64,000 nt of DNA from Pedobacter sp. AK013 (GCF_014205835.1 NZ_JACHCQ010000008.1:62001-126000), one strand, 5' to 3'. Numbered from the stretch's first letter, positions 43,301 through 53,045 are shown. Notes: generated by a model from the letters alone, not told the origin. Numbers and translations: made by a program.

Positions 43301-44201
43301 TTTTTAGGATGCTTACGGTAAGCAATCCAGGCGCATATGTCGCTGTATTGCCTGTTCTCAGCAGGCTATAACTGCCATCGGGGTTCACAATAGCCTGGTA
43401 ATAGGCGGCTTGCCTGCTTCCCGGGTTATTACCGGTATTGGACGTGTTGAAGGTGCTGGTTTGCTCATTGCTGGTAAATGAAGCCCTCAGGGTATGATCG
43501 TTATCGGGAGAAGCTGTGGATTGCCAGGCTAGCCCGTAACTGCCTTGCTCTACAACCCTGCTGAGCGGTGAATTTTCATATACGGTTTGTGCGTAGGGGT
43601 ATGTGGTTTGTATGACGCCGCCAACCCGGTTTCCTTCTGTTGTGCTTCCTGATGAACTGTTGTAAAAAGAAGCTTGGTCTGCCAGTGCTGCTACTTTGTA
43701 GCTACCATCACTATTGGTAGCTTCGGCAGTATAGGGAAGATATTTCATTGTCTGCCTGCCAAACTGGTCATAAACGATCGGTTGTACAATATCCCTGCCA
43801 GAAGGGCTTCCTTTTATCTGAATGGTTTGTGCCAGCCTACCCAATCCGTCAAGGTATTGTACAGTTTGCATCAGATCGCAAGCTGTACGGTTGTTCAGTA
43901 ACAGCGGATCATTGATGGCTACTCTTGGTATGCTTTTGAGGATGTAATTCTGGCCGGTGGAAGGGGTACCGTTCAGTGGAAAACAGCTGCTGATATACAG
44001 TCGCAGACTGCGACCCTCAGCCGAGGTAAAGCTGAAGCCCGGTTTTAGCGTAATGCTTGTGGGACTGTAATATTCGCCGGGTTCCGCTGGGCTTTCCATC
44101 GGAGAGGTTACTAAAATCTGGGCTTTTGATGTGGTATGATAAAATAGGAACAGCGCTAAAAAAACGCCCTGAATGATTCTGTTTAGTTGGAGGTTAATCA
44201 T
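40398..44201 (-). CDS. Secreted DUF6443/RHS-repeat protein with polymorphic C-terminal tip
   Basis: 1267 residues from the ATG at 44201, which opens a signal peptide (MINLQLNRIIQGVFLALFLF, then SKAQ); the upstream 52 codons of the longer frame overlap the preceding gene and are rejected. A DUF6443-like region (QYLDGLGRLAQTIQIKGS, then VYDQFGRQTMKYLPYTA) is followed by many YD/RHS repeats (YDALGRAVMTG, YDRMGNILSLKRYEKNG, YDADGNKLRKL) and the RHS core (DHQGNTRVTF to NPVRYIDPSGM, residues about 930-1037). The last roughly 230 residues form a tip with an acidic MFGRD linker, AELAKYG, and a Gly/Ser/Tyr-rich beta-like domain. RHS shells usually encase a tip toxin. No catalytic residues of a known nuclease or deaminase are seen. 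Confidence 0.85.
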   Translation of the reverse strand: MINLQLNRIIQGVFLALFLFYHTTSKAQILVTSPMESPAEPGEYYSPTSITLKPGFSFTSAEGRSLRLYISSCFPLNGTPSTGQNYILKSIPRVAINDPLLLNNRTACDLMQTVQYLDGLGRLAQTIQIKGSPSGRDIVQPIVYDQFGRQTMKYLPYTAEATNSDGSYKVAALADQASFYNSSSGSTTEGNRVGGVIQTTYPYAQTVYENSPLSRVVEQGSYGLAWQSTASPDNDHTLRASFTSNEQTSTFNTSNTGNNPGSRQAAYYQAIVNPDGSYSLLRTGNTATYAPGLLTVSILKNENWKPGDGCFGTTEEYKDKEGNIVLTRSYNIKGSTAEMLSTYYVYDERNQLAYVLPPGVNADDPSPISAASINAMAYQYRYDARGRQTQKKVPGKGWQYMVYNKLDQLVAMQDSVQRMKSPQQWTVTKYDALGRAVMTGIYEYGTTPGNNYLNDIKNAADATGALWETPAATADGYSNTAWPTVMSSVLKVTYYDSYSGIPGLPPVYDLQNNNLYTRQTIGLVTATKTLVLNTSDYLWTVNYYDDEGTVLRTFAQHYLGGSSSLSTFNYDDITVEYNFLKQPTWVRKRHYVANGGSSASLKLTASDVYTYDHMGRKLSTQDTLTNGTDAAQAPIMISKIDYNEIGQPIKKGLHSLNGSSFLQNVDYRYNARGWITHINNPALNNDGDVTNADGNDLFGMELKYENATNAQYNGNIGSANFKTAPYSGIAYDALLFNYDHDKLNRLTSTVSSSASTNDGFYNESVSYDRMGNILSLKRYEKNGASPVLIDDLSYSYTGQQHDRIDDATTEASGFTDAVKQAGEYAYDGNGNEIKDLNKGLTNIAYNLLDLPQTVSKSNGNTVSYVYDADGNKLRKLSTGNGITAINEYINGIQYEYTGSTPTISFIQTEEGRARRSGAVYKYEYDIKDHQGNTRVTFTWDPADATNQLTPTMLQRNDYYAFGSAIASRSAVNSPKNEYLYNGKELQEETEWYDYAARHYDPVIGRWTGVDALGEISLQWSPYTYGKNNPVRYIDPSGMADKDSKGGDSDDDMDEGMFGSGQDMFGRDKYDRGSGMYIPSFERGDIDWSNLSRIYASQSRPQRMAGDENANKVGDPHAAELAKYGKVQTAFNITGTASMGWGGTIEFGYVTSSKNYAQYYYTVYYTNTVALGVGSSLSWVFSKKGKNTTFSDIAGPVYALSGGAYYGSLSYSQSSTYHTLGPGLSASYGFRYSASGSIGYTYLIGEPILMAPKNGEFTNSYISRFGLN

Positions 44202-44263
44202 GACTGATCTGAGGTCTTTGAGGTTAACAGATAGAGGGATTACGGTTTTACTAGTTATAGCAG

Positions 44264-47200
44264 TTAATCTAGTGGAGGCGCAGTAGAACAAGTATCGCTG
44301 GTCATCATAAAGTTTAGGTTTTCGTTTCCGAAGCTTCCTACGGTAATCGTTCCCCACGAAGAAGGGTTGCAGCTCTGAAAATTGTTATTGCGATACAACC
44401 GGATACTTCCGATAGGCCCTGTTGTAGTTACTGTGATGTTGTATTGCCCGGGAGGAATGCTGAAGCTGCCCGAAGCCCCTTTAGCTATGGCTGCAGTTGA
44501 ATAACTAGTGGGGGTGCCTGTTTTGGTAAACTTCACTTGAATCGTACTGGTTGTATTCTGATTATTGGCCACACTAACGGTAATGGTAGGCAGATAGCAG
44601 CTTCCCAAAGCATTAACCGCTGCCCCCTGGGTACTGATATAACTGGCCGCTTGTGCATCGGCATCGGCCTGAGAAATCTCTGAGCTATATTTTCCGGCCG
44701 CTACTGAAACCAAAAAAGGAGCAGCGACCTGCGGAGAAACACAGTCTGATTTATAAAAAGTGCCCTGCTGAGCTATGTTATAATACACGCACTGGCCCAA
44801 TAGGTTTGCATTAGCCTGTCCGTTGGCCGAAACTTCATTCTGGGCCTGGTTATCTGCATCTGATTGAGATATTGCAGACACATAGCTCCCAGCACCAACT
44901 GCGTAAGGAACTATTGTTCCCGTTCCGTTAGCGCAACTATTTTTCTGGAAGCTAGCTGTTTTAACTATATTATAGTAAAAGATCTCGGGATTAGTCGTTA
45001 CTGGCGCAAAGTTATAACCATACTGTTCCAGGATGTTTTTCTTATCATCACGAATGGTTTTAAGTCTTAACATTGCATCATATTCATAGCTTTTAGATCG
45101 GCTTGCTGCATCTGTCTCCGCAGATAGCTGTCCACGGGAGGAAACATAAGAGGTGGTCACCATTTTTGCAGTTTCAGGGTAGATTCTCAGTTCGTCTATC
45201 AGCTGATAACCACCGATTGATGAGGGAAGTGTACCATAGGACGTCGCGCTATAAGTCCAGCTACCGCCTGAATTTTTATACCAGAAGCTCAGTAGATATT
45301 TTCTGCCACCACTTAAACCGGGCATAACAGGCAATGTATAAGTGCTTCCATTCAGCAATTTGCTCTTGAATCCTGTTTTACTGTCATTGGATATGTTCGA
45401 GACATCTTCTTCGAAACTGTTGAAATAAATTTCGGAAGCGGCGGCATTGATAACTTTAGCTACTGGTAACTGGTTGTTATATCCCCAGATGACCGAACTT
45501 GAGGTACCGTTAGTCACATCACTTTGTATGAGGTTGGCGTAAGTCTGGTTGTACGTGTAGTTTGCAATGTTTTTGTAGTGCTGGTCCATGCTGAAAGAAC
45601 CCTTTCCTGTATTGTAGGGCAATGAGCCCTGTGTACTGCCAGAGAATTTGAAATTGGCAAGCTCTAAAGCTGTAAGGCTCTCCAGTTGGAAATCAGCAAC
45701 TTTAAGTAACGGATTGGTTAAATCGTATGTCTGGATCTTACCGGAAATGATCCGGGTGCCACCAGTAGTAGGGTCAGTTACATACCGGACATTCTCAATT
45801 GGTTCTTCCACAATATTATTTGCCAGCATCTGATCAATAAAACCTGTTCCTGACAGGTAATCCTGCGGATATAAAGTTAGGTCAGTGGTCTTTTTGCCAT
45901 CCGTTTTGGTTACCTCTGTGCGGGTAAGCAGCTTGTTCAACGGATTATCGTAATAATAATTAACCGTCTTTACCACAGGCGCCGTGCCGTCAAACAAACT
46001 GTCAACAGCGGTTATAGGCACATAGGGATAGGTGTAAAATTTATAGGAGCCGCCTTCGTATACGTATGGGCCGCTAAGAGAAGCATTCGCAACGCCGTAA
46101 TTGCAGACCTGGTATTTTTTTGAATCACTTTGCCTTATATAAGTCTTGTTATTCCGCAAAGGCTGGTAAGTGATGGTGGTTGATTTTAACTTGGTACCAT
46201 TACTGTTGAATAAGGCCGAATACTTCAGCTTACCTCTTTCCAGAGCAAGCGATGAAAAGTTATTGGTTAGGCTTTTTTGGTAAAAAAGTGTGCCCAGCAC
46301 ATTTTCATCAAGATGTCCGTCATCATAGTTGGTATATTTGCTTAACATATAGCTGTTATCTGCATAAACTTCAGCAACTTCCGAGTAGCCAATCGGACTT
46401 CCTTCTGCGTTTTCGCTCATTGGAATAACAGAATTTTGTGATTTTAATGAAGATTTGAATATTTCACCGCTTGGTAAGGCATCAGTAAAAGTCCGGTAGT
46501 GTTCCGGTTCATTTTTTATTATACCGCTGGACAGTTTAACCAATTGGTTTGGTGAAGTAAAGTTTTTAAGGTAATAATACTTAACACCTTTTACCTTTTT
46601 AGATAAAGGATCGTAGTCGAATATCGACTTAACCCGAAGGCCGCCTCCTATTCTGTTTTTGCTTTGCAAAGATTTATTGGCATCATTAACTGTTGAAGAA
46701 TAGCTATTAGATTCAAAAAAGAAGAGTTTGTACCCACCGGTTGGGTAAACGATCCGCCTTAAAGTAGCGGTTGTACAATAAGCAGGATCTACAAGACGCG
46801 GTGAGCCAATGTCATCAGAAACAGACGAAGGACTTGTACGGTAACCCCAGTCATCTACATATTTGGACAGGTAATTGCCTAGTGGATAAGTATCCTCATA
46901 ATAAAAACGGTAAGGTGGAAGTGTATCTGCAATACTTGCGGAGGGGTTACTTTCCTTTAAAGAAAGTAAAGTAAGCCGTTTGTCGTTGTCGTTGGTATAA
47001 TTGAAGCTGAATTGTTTGATCACCTGATTATTGTATTTATCCTTCAGTGTGAACTTATCGAGTTTTTTCCATTGCAGGTTATTCAAAATGCCAGGGTAGG
47101 CTGTTAGGCCATTTTGTCTCAGGTAAGGCATAAACTTGTAAAGTGTAGTATCTATGCTTGCCTGTCTTTCTGAATCAGTTTGAAATGTTTGTTGTTGGGA

Positions 47201-48292
47201 TGCGGCACTATTTGACCTCACTTTATCATAAACTGCATAAGTAGAACCATAAATAGCATTGGAATACCGGAGTTCCGTTGTTGTGGAGCGGTCAAATTGT
47301 AAAGACTCATCGGTAGTTTCTATAGATTTCAGGTAGACCGGTGCGATAAGATTACCGCTAAGTGAGGCAGATGTTCGGTCTGTTATAGCCGCTGATGTAC
47401 ATACCTGGTTATTGGGAAGCTCGATATTAGAATAGTTCTGGAATTTACTCCAATACAATACATTTGTATATTGGTCTCTTTCATAGGTCAGATTGATGTT
47501 GTGTTTTCCATCTGCAGAGATCACCTGTGTTAAATACCAGGAAGTTGCTGTCCATTGAGTTGAATTCTGGCTGAAAAAATCCAGGCTATAATCTATAGCA
47601 TCGTTAGTGCCGCCGAATATATATTTGGTGCCATCTCCTGTAATCAGTGTAAACTTACCAAAGTTCCGGTGATAATTGCTGATTCCATTCGTGTTAGGTG
47701 GTGCTGAAGTTACAAATGGTGAGATAAAATCAGCACTATTGAAAATTACTTTTACATCACGATCACACCTTACTTGCCAGTTTTTTTGATGGTCTAATAA
47801 GAATGTTCCTGAGATTCCCCCTGCGCTAAAAGAGAACTCATCAGGTGAAGCATCCATATTGTTATCTGCTGTTGCCTTGAGTTTATCTGGTGTGTACCAA
47901 TCTGCATCGGCTTTGGAAGCGTAGTTATCGTAAAAGCCGCCTAGGTCTGATTCAAGTTCATCTTCCAGACCTCTAACGATTCGAGTGATACATCCACCTG
48001 CCCGCAAGGACCAGCCGAGACCTACCCAGCCCGGATGATTATCTACTTTAACTCCGCCTGCATGATAGCTTAATTCTACAGGTAATTTTAAGCTACCATC
48101 AGATATTGTATACAATGGAATAGATATAGATGGTATACCGGTATATTTTGAAACTGGTACTTCCATATACATACCCAGGTTTGACGCATTAGCACTTGGC
48201 ATGCTGATTGGAAATTGAGGCTGCAGCTGGGCAAAAGTTTTTTGTGTAACCAAAATGGTTACAGCAATGGTGAGGGCGTTAAGTAATCGCAT
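44264..48292 (-). CDS. Large secreted RHS-family protein with C-terminal DUF5977-like repeats
   Basis: 1342 residues with a signal peptide (MRLLNALTIAVTILVTQKTF, then AQ). The N-terminal region has the pattern SYHAGGVKVDNHPGWVGLGW, typical of Bacteroidetes RHS/SpvB-like shell proteins, followed by beta-rich repeats and SYEYDAMLRLKTIRDD. Residues about 1110-1232 hold two copies of a Cys-containing module of about 60 residues (FQKNSC...AGSYVSAISQSDADNQAQ and FYKSDC...AGKYSSEISQADADAQAA) that I assign to DUF5977, then a C-terminal beta domain. The second RHS gene starts 62 bases downstream, so they form an operon and probably assemble together on the surface. Such tandem pairs recur in Bacteroidetes. 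Confidence 0.8.
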   Translation of the reverse strand: MRLLNALTIAVTILVTQKTFAQLQPQFPISMPSANASNLGMYMEVPVSKYTGIPSISIPLYTISDGSLKLPVELSYHAGGVKVDNHPGWVGLGWSLRAGGCITRIVRGLEDELESDLGGFYDNYASKADADWYTPDKLKATADNNMDASPDEFSFSAGGISGTFLLDHQKNWQVRCDRDVKVIFNSADFISPFVTSAPPNTNGISNYHRNFGKFTLITGDGTKYIFGGTNDAIDYSLDFFSQNSTQWTATSWYLTQVISADGKHNINLTYERDQYTNVLYWSKFQNYSNIELPNNQVCTSAAITDRTSASLSGNLIAPVYLKSIETTDESLQFDRSTTTELRYSNAIYGSTYAVYDKVRSNSAASQQQTFQTDSERQASIDTTLYKFMPYLRQNGLTAYPGILNNLQWKKLDKFTLKDKYNNQVIKQFSFNYTNDNDKRLTLLSLKESNPSASIADTLPPYRFYYEDTYPLGNYLSKYVDDWGYRTSPSSVSDDIGSPRLVDPAYCTTATLRRIVYPTGGYKLFFFESNSYSSTVNDANKSLQSKNRIGGGLRVKSIFDYDPLSKKVKGVKYYYLKNFTSPNQLVKLSSGIIKNEPEHYRTFTDALPSGEIFKSSLKSQNSVIPMSENAEGSPIGYSEVAEVYADNSYMLSKYTNYDDGHLDENVLGTLFYQKSLTNNFSSLALERGKLKYSALFNSNGTKLKSTTITYQPLRNNKTYIRQSDSKKYQVCNYGVANASLSGPYVYEGGSYKFYTYPYVPITAVDSLFDGTAPVVKTVNYYYDNPLNKLLTRTEVTKTDGKKTTDLTLYPQDYLSGTGFIDQMLANNIVEEPIENVRYVTDPTTGGTRIISGKIQTYDLTNPLLKVADFQLESLTALELANFKFSGSTQGSLPYNTGKGSFSMDQHYKNIANYTYNQTYANLIQSDVTNGTSSSVIWGYNNQLPVAKVINAAASEIYFNSFEEDVSNISNDSKTGFKSKLLNGSTYTLPVMPGLSGGRKYLLSFWYKNSGGSWTYSATSYGTLPSSIGGYQLIDELRIYPETAKMVTTSYVSSRGQLSAETDAASRSKSYEYDAMLRLKTIRDDKKNILEQYGYNFAPVTTNPEIFYYNIVKTASFQKNSCANGTGTIVPYAVGAGSYVSAISQSDADNQAQNEVSANGQANANLLGQCVYYNIAQQGTFYKSDCVSPQVAAPFLVSVAAGKYSSEISQADADAQAASYISTQGAAVNALGSCYLPTITVSVANNQNTTSTIQVKFTKTGTPTSYSTAAIAKGASGSFSIPPGQYNITVTTTGPIGSIRLYRNNNFQSCNPSSWGTITVGSFGNENLNFMMTSDTCSTAPPLD

Positions 48293-48600
48293 TAGCGTAG
48301 AGGTTTAATGTTAGACGATATTTACAATAACAAAATTGTTATAAATATAAACTTTTCTATCAGTTTATATATACTTTAATAAGAAATATTATACAAGGAT
48401 TAACGATTACCTAAACAGCGCTAAAATCATGGTCTACAACGATATAACTTTGTTCGGGCAATCCAGGTTTATTGTTACATCTTAATGAATTAAAAGCAGT
48501 AAACTTTTTGTGATCCAGATGTTTTTGTCAGCGTTTTTTGCTACCATTAATACTCGTTTTAAACCTAATCCCGTTACCATCATCAAGATATGTAAGCCTT
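48293..48600. other. AT-rich upstream region of the RHS operon
   Basis: No gene. It must contain the promoter for the gene starting at 48292; a minus-strand CAATTTTG near 48335-48342 is one mismatch from TAnnTTTG. The part at about 48528-48590 is the right copy of the repeat flanking the RHS block. Confidence 0.4.
48528..48590 (+). repeat. Right copy of the imperfect direct repeat flanking the RHS locus
   Basis: GTCAGCGTTTTTTGCTACC followed by ATTAATACT matches the left copy at 36632-36690 with a few substitutions and one missing base; the similarity fades after about 55 bases. Unlike the left copy it does not form a terminator hairpin. Confidence 0.5.
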
Positions 48601-48643
48601 AAATAAAAATCCTCCGGTGAATATGGCCGATTCACCGGAGGAT
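48601..48643 (-). terminator. Terminator of aspS
   Basis: A perfect 14-base stem, ATCCTCCGGTGAAT (48609-48622) with ATTCACCGGAGGAT (48630-48643), with a 7-base loop. On the minus strand it is followed by TTTTATTT. It lies 30 bases past the aspS stop. Confidence 0.9.
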
Positions 48644-48672
48644 AAAGGTATTTACTTCGATTAAATTAGGTT

Positions 48673-50418
48673 TTATAAATCTGTCTTAATCTTCAATTCT
48701 TTCAATTGCTTCTCATCAATAGTGCTTGGACTATCGATCATTACATCCCTGCCCGAATTATTTTTAGGGAAAGCAATCACATCACGGATAGAATCTAAAC
48801 CTGCGAAAATTGAGGTTAAACGATCGAACCCAAAGGCAATACCACCATGTGGAGGTGCACCAAACTCGAAAGCATCCATCAAAAAGCCAAATTGTTTCTG
48901 TGCTTCTTCTGCACTGAAACCTAAATGTTTAAACATTAAAGCCTGCAATGCCCTATCGTGGATACGGATCGATCCGCCGCCAACCTCGGTGCCGTTGATT
49001 ACTAAATCGTAAGCATTCGCACGTACTTCGCCGGGTTTAGTATCCAATAAAGCAATGTCTTCTGGTTTTGGCGAAGTGAATGGGTGGTGCATCGCATGGT
49101 AGCGTTCAGTTTCTTCATCCCACTCTAAAAGTGGGAAATCCAATACCCAAAGGGCCGAAAATGTATTTTTATCACGTAGCCCCAAACGGTTACCCATTTC
49201 TAAACGAAGCTCGTTTAACTGTTTACGTACTTTATCGGTAGAACCGGCTAAAATCAATAATAAATCACCTTTTTCTGTTCCGAAAGCCTCGCTCCATTGT
49301 TTAAGATCTTCTTCGTTGAAGAATTTATCTACTGAAGATTTAATGGTGTCATCATCGTTATGACGGGCATAAATTAAACCTGTAGCGCCAATCTGTGGAC
49401 GTTTGATAAAATCCGTTAGCTCATCTAATTGCTTCCGTGTATAGCCTGCGGCGCCTTTTGCATTGATACCCACTACCAATTCTGCTTGATCGAAAACCGG
49501 AAAGCCTTTACCTTTTACCAAGTGGTTAAGTTCTACAAACTGCATCGCAAAACGGGTGTCAGGTTTATCAGAACCGTATAAACGCATCGCATCTGCATAT
49601 TGCATACGTGGTACTTCTGGTAAGTCGTAATTGCGTACTTCTTTAAATAAAGTACGGATGAGACCTTCAAAAGTATTTAAAATATCTTCCTGCTCAATGA
49701 ACGACATTTCGCAATCAATCTGGGTAAATTCAGGCTGACGGTCGGCTCTTAAATCTTCATCCCTAAAACATTTTACAATCTGGAAATAGCGGTCGAAACC
49801 CGAAACCATCAATAATTGTTTAAAGGTTTGCGGCGACTGCGGTAAGGCGTAAAACTCGCCTTCGTTCATGCGGCTAGGCACCACGAAATCTCTTGCTCCT
49901 TCTGGTGTAGATTTAATTAAAACAGGTGTTTCTACTTCGATAAAATCTAAAGCATCTAAATAACGGCGAACCGATTGTGCCATTTTATGGCGTAAAACCA
50001 GGTTGTTGCGAACCGGGTTACGGCGTAAATCTAAATAGCGGTATTTCATGCGCAGCTCATCACCACCATCTGTTTCATCATCGATCATAAACGGAGGTAA
50101 TTTTGCAGCATTTAAAATTTCTAAAGCAGAAACTTTAATCTCCACATCCCCGGTAGACATTTTTGGGTTTTTATTGCTTCTTTCTACAACGGTACCAATC
50201 GCTTTAATTACAAACTCACGGCCTAAAGTACGTGCAGTTTCGCAAAGCGCTTTATTATCGTCCATGTTAAAAACCAACTGAGTAATACCATAACGGTCGC
50301 GGATGTCGATAAAAGTCATACCGCCTAAATCTCTTGATTTTTGTACCCAACCACATAGCGTAACACTTTCGCCTAAGTTATTTAGGTTTAATGCACCACA
50401 AGTTACTGTTCTTAACAT
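48673..50418 (-). CDS. aspS: Aspartyl-tRNA synthetase
   Basis: 581 residues, the normal size of the bacterial AspRS with a GAD insertion. It charges tRNA-Asp and is a class II enzyme. The N-terminal OB-fold anticodon domain ([20 protein letters not shown]) is followed by motif 1/flipping-loop sequence ([20 protein letters not shown]), motif 2 ([18 protein letters not shown]) and motif 3 ([16 protein letters not shown]). It starts at the ATG at 50418 and has its own terminator. A housekeeping gene bordering the variable RHS region. Confidence 0.97.
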   Translation of the reverse strand: MLRTVTCGALNLNNLGESVTLCGWVQKSRDLGGMTFIDIRDRYGITQLVFNMDDNKALCETARTLGREFVIKAIGTVVERSNKNPKMSTGDVEIKVSALEILNAAKLPPFMIDDETDGGDELRMKYRYLDLRRNPVRNNLVLRHKMAQSVRRYLDALDFIEVETPVLIKSTPEGARDFVVPSRMNEGEFYALPQSPQTFKQLLMVSGFDRYFQIVKCFRDEDLRADRQPEFTQIDCEMSFIEQEDILNTFEGLIRTLFKEVRNYDLPEVPRMQYADAMRLYGSDKPDTRFAMQFVELNHLVKGKGFPVFDQAELVVGINAKGAAGYTRKQLDELTDFIKRPQIGATGLIYARHNDDDTIKSSVDKFFNEEDLKQWSEAFGTEKGDLLLILAGSTDKVRKQLNELRLEMGNRLGLRDKNTFSALWVLDFPLLEWDEETERYHAMHHPFTSPKPEDIALLDTKPGEVRANAYDLVINGTEVGGGSIRIHDRALQALMFKHLGFSAEEAQKQFGFLMDAFEFGAPPHGGIAFGFDRLTSIFAGLDSIRDVIAFPKNNSGRDVMIDSPSTIDEKQLKELKIKTDL

Positions 50419-50509
50419 ATATATAATCTAAATTGAGCGGCAAAAATACCGATTTTGTTTTAAACTTTAGAGTAGAAGATTTTATGTTTTTTCTATTAAA
50501 CGGAAACAC

Positions 50510-51087
50510 TTATAATTGTGATTTCTTTTTGGATAAAGAATCTACAAGGGTGATCTTTTTGAAAAGCATAAATGAAAACAGTTTATTGTCGTTGCTAGGA
50601 ATGCGATAAACACCTTTAGCCTTTAAAATATATGCTGAAATTGCGGCCATATCCCAACCATCCATTATACCAGCAGGCCATTTGGCAGTTAAAAGATTTT
50701 CAAAACCTCTTTTAATACCATAAGTTCTAACCCTTGTTATTTCTTTTTTTACATTTTCTTCTATTGAGGAATTGCCCCAAGCCCACAACCATGTGTTTGA
50801 TTTTAGTGATACTGATCCAACTTCTTCATAGTCAATAATAACTTTCTGTACCCCTTTATCGCTAAATACGAGTTTACCCGTTAATTGATCGTAATCCCAT
50901 CGTTCATATTGGCCAATTTTTATTTATTCTGGCAGTAGGTTTATTGTTTTTTAAGGTACTCACATGAAATTTTTGAGAGCTGTTCAAATGAAACCGTGTC
51001 TAACAGATTGATTTTTTCTGAGGTAGATCTATTATTGCAACTTGTTAGGAAGACTACAAGTAAACAGTATAGCTTTAATATTCTTAT
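50510..51087 (-). pseudogene. Decayed lipoprotein gene (DUF6882-like C-terminal domain)
   Basis: On the minus strand, an open frame from about 51087 encodes a lipoprotein signal (KLYCLLVVFLTSCNNRS) but has ATA where a start codon is expected, and it ends at a stop near 50950. In another frame the sequence resumes with KIGQYERWDYDQLTGKLVFS, then EEVGSVSLKSNTWLWAWGNS, TYGIKRGFENLLTAKWPAG and SAYILKAKGVYRIPS. These are features I associate with DUF6882 proteins. Stops and a frame change between signal and domain mean it is probably non-functional; only the last 92 codons can be read from a TTG start. Confidence 0.6.
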
Positions 51088-51102
51088 CTTCCAAAGAGAC
51101 CT

Positions 51103-51507
51103 TTAATACTTCTCTTCCAAGGTAATTTCTACAGCAGTAACCTTCCACTCTCCGTTAATATTTTTCCAATGATAAATTTCTTCGGTTTGGATGGTTTGTT
51201 TTTTCGAAAAAATAAGTAGTTTGGGTTTTAGGATAACCGATTTCCGGGCTATTTTTTCGGTAAAAATCTCATCTTCAAAGGAGTACTTGATGCGGTAATA
51301 ACTGGTATGGACTTCTTTAAGGTTACCGAAGTGTTTTTTTAAGTCGAGCACATAATCGCGTTTACTGAGCGTGGGCCCCTCTGCTGGCGTATAACTTAAG
51401 CCATCAACAAACATCTCGGTGTAGGCTGTTACATCTTTACTTTCTAAAGCCTGATCTGCTTTTTTGTGTATTTCATTTATTGCTGAAAGAATTAAATCGG
51501 TTTCCAT
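51103..51507 (-). CDS. NTF2-like (SnoaL/DUF4440-type) protein
   Basis: A 134-residue cone-shaped alpha+beta domain: an N-terminal helix (ILSAINEIHKKADQALESKD), FVDGLSYTPAEGPTLSKRDY and a set of long antiparallel strands ending in NGEWKVTAVEITLEEKY. This is the nuclear transport factor 2-like fold, used both as small enzymes (SnoaL type) and as ligand-binding modules. No signal peptide is seen, so it is cytoplasmic. Specific function is unknown. It lies between a decayed lipoprotein gene and the large palindromic repeat array. Confidence 0.8.
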   Translation of the reverse strand: METDLILSAINEIHKKADQALESKDVTAYTEMFVDGLSYTPAEGPTLSKRDYVLDLKKHFGNLKEVHTSYYRIKYSFEDEIFTEKIARKSVILKPKLLIFSKKQTIQTEEIYHWKNINGEWKVTAVEITLEEKY

Positions 51508-51564
51508 GGCATGAAGTTAATGGTTTGTATCAGGGTTTTCAAATTAATGATGATCCGTCAGCTG

Positions 51565-52910
51565 ATTTTCCACAAATGGCAAAAGTACAGAAGCGGTCGT
51601 TTCCAATCAATACGTAAAATGTTTTTTTAGGAAATGAAAGTGCAACGTTTCATAGGAGCTTTAGTCCCGCCATTAGCTTTATCCCGATGAAACCTGTGAA
51701 ACAAGCAAGCACACAATAAAAGACAAAACAAGATAGTGCTTAAATCGGGATGCCCGCTGTTGTCGGGTTTATTAACTAAGGTCTGTTTTCGATGTCCGTT
51801 TACATTGGCGGATGAAAAATTTGAGTTCCCTACACTGGCCTGGGTAAAATAAACCCGTCGGGAAGGGCTTCCGATCCTTTACCGATAAATCGGCACTAAA
51901 TTAGCATCGGAACTCGTACCAAAAAGCGGGGCTGAAATTGCCAAAAGCACAGAACCGTTCATTTCCTATTACCTATTAATAAATCGGTCTATTTTTTGGA
52001 AATGAAAGTGCAGTATTTCATGGGTTCTGCAGCCCCGCCATTCGCTTTACTTCGTTTCACTGCGTGTTCGCTGCTGTCGGGTTTAGTTAACAAAGGTTTG
52101 TTTACAATGCCCCGTTTACATTGGCGGATGAAAGATTTGAGTTCCTTGCACTATCTTGGGTTAAATAAACCCGATTGTCGGGAAGAGCTTCCGACCTTTC
52201 ATCGGAACTCGTACCAAAAGCGGGGCTGAAATTGCCAAAAGCACAGAACCGCTCATTTCCTATTACCTATAATTATTTTTATTTTTTTGGAAATGAAAGC
52301 TCAGCATTTCATAGGTGCTATCGTCCCGCCATTAGCTTTATCCCGATGAAACCTGTGAAACAAGCAAGCACACAATAAAAGACAAAACAAGATAGTGCTT
52401 AAATCGGGATGCCCGCTGTTGTCGGGTTTATTAACTAAGGTCTGTTTTCGATGCCCGTTTACATTGGCGGATGAAAGATTTGAGTTCCCTACACTGGCCT
52501 GGGTAAAATAAACCCGTCGGGAAGGGCTTCCGATCCTTTACCGATAAATAGGCACTAAATTAGCATCGGAACTCGTACCAAAAAGCGGGGCTGAAATTGC
52601 CAAAAGCACAGAACCGTTCATTTCCTATTACCTATTAATAAATCGGTCTATTTTTTGGAAATGAAAGTGCAGTATTTCATGGGTTCTGCAGCCCCGCCAT
52701 TCGCTTTACTTCGCTTTACTTCGTTTCACTGCGTGTTCGCTGCTGTCGGGTTTAGTTAACAAAGGTTTGTTTACAATAGTCTATCTTTATTATTGGCGGA
52801 TGAAAGATTTGGGTTCCTTGCACCTGCCTGGCTAAAAATGCCAGAGACACTAAACCGGTCATTTCCTATTCATTGTAAAACACTTCTTTAGGGAATGAAG
52901 AGATTGTTTT
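51565..52910 (+). repeat. Non-coding tandem array of large palindromic elements (two 659-bp periods)
   Basis: Four long hairpins and one partial occupy about 51571-51670, 51925-52041, 52219-52330, 52584-52700 and 52833-52905. In each, GCGGGGCTG, AGAACC and CATTTCC on the left arm pair with GGAAATG, GGTTCT and CAGCCCCGC on the right. Spacers between hairpins carry conserved words (GCTGTCGGGTTTA, CATTGGCGGATGAAAG, TCGGAACTCGTACCAAAA). Hairpins 1 and 3, and 2 and 4, are near-identical and exactly 659 bases apart, so a two-hairpin unit was duplicated. No protein is encoded. A diverged single copy is at 14517-14690. Confidence 0.85.
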
Positions 52911-53045
52911 ATGCTACGTTTCTGTGTGTAAAAAGCTATACTCAGTCCTCACCTTAATATTGTGTTAATATATTTTAAACTTTTTTTCTACCTTGATGCA
53001 ACGTTTTAAAATCCCTTATGTCTTATAATCAGAATATTCGAAATT

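Noticed and set aside
51996..52378. Open frames inside the palindrome array (51996-52229 and 52175-52378)
   Set aside because: They cross the hairpin arms, have low-complexity translations without any family features, and are explained by the repeated DNA.
51565..52910. Integron attC array or CRISPR
   Set aside because: The hairpins have no cassette genes between them and no integrase nearby. The repeats are far too long and irregularly spaced for CRISPR, and no cas genes are present.
51565..52910. Retron or group II intron
   Set aside because: No reverse transcriptase gene lies in or near the array, and no domain V-like hairpin was recognised.
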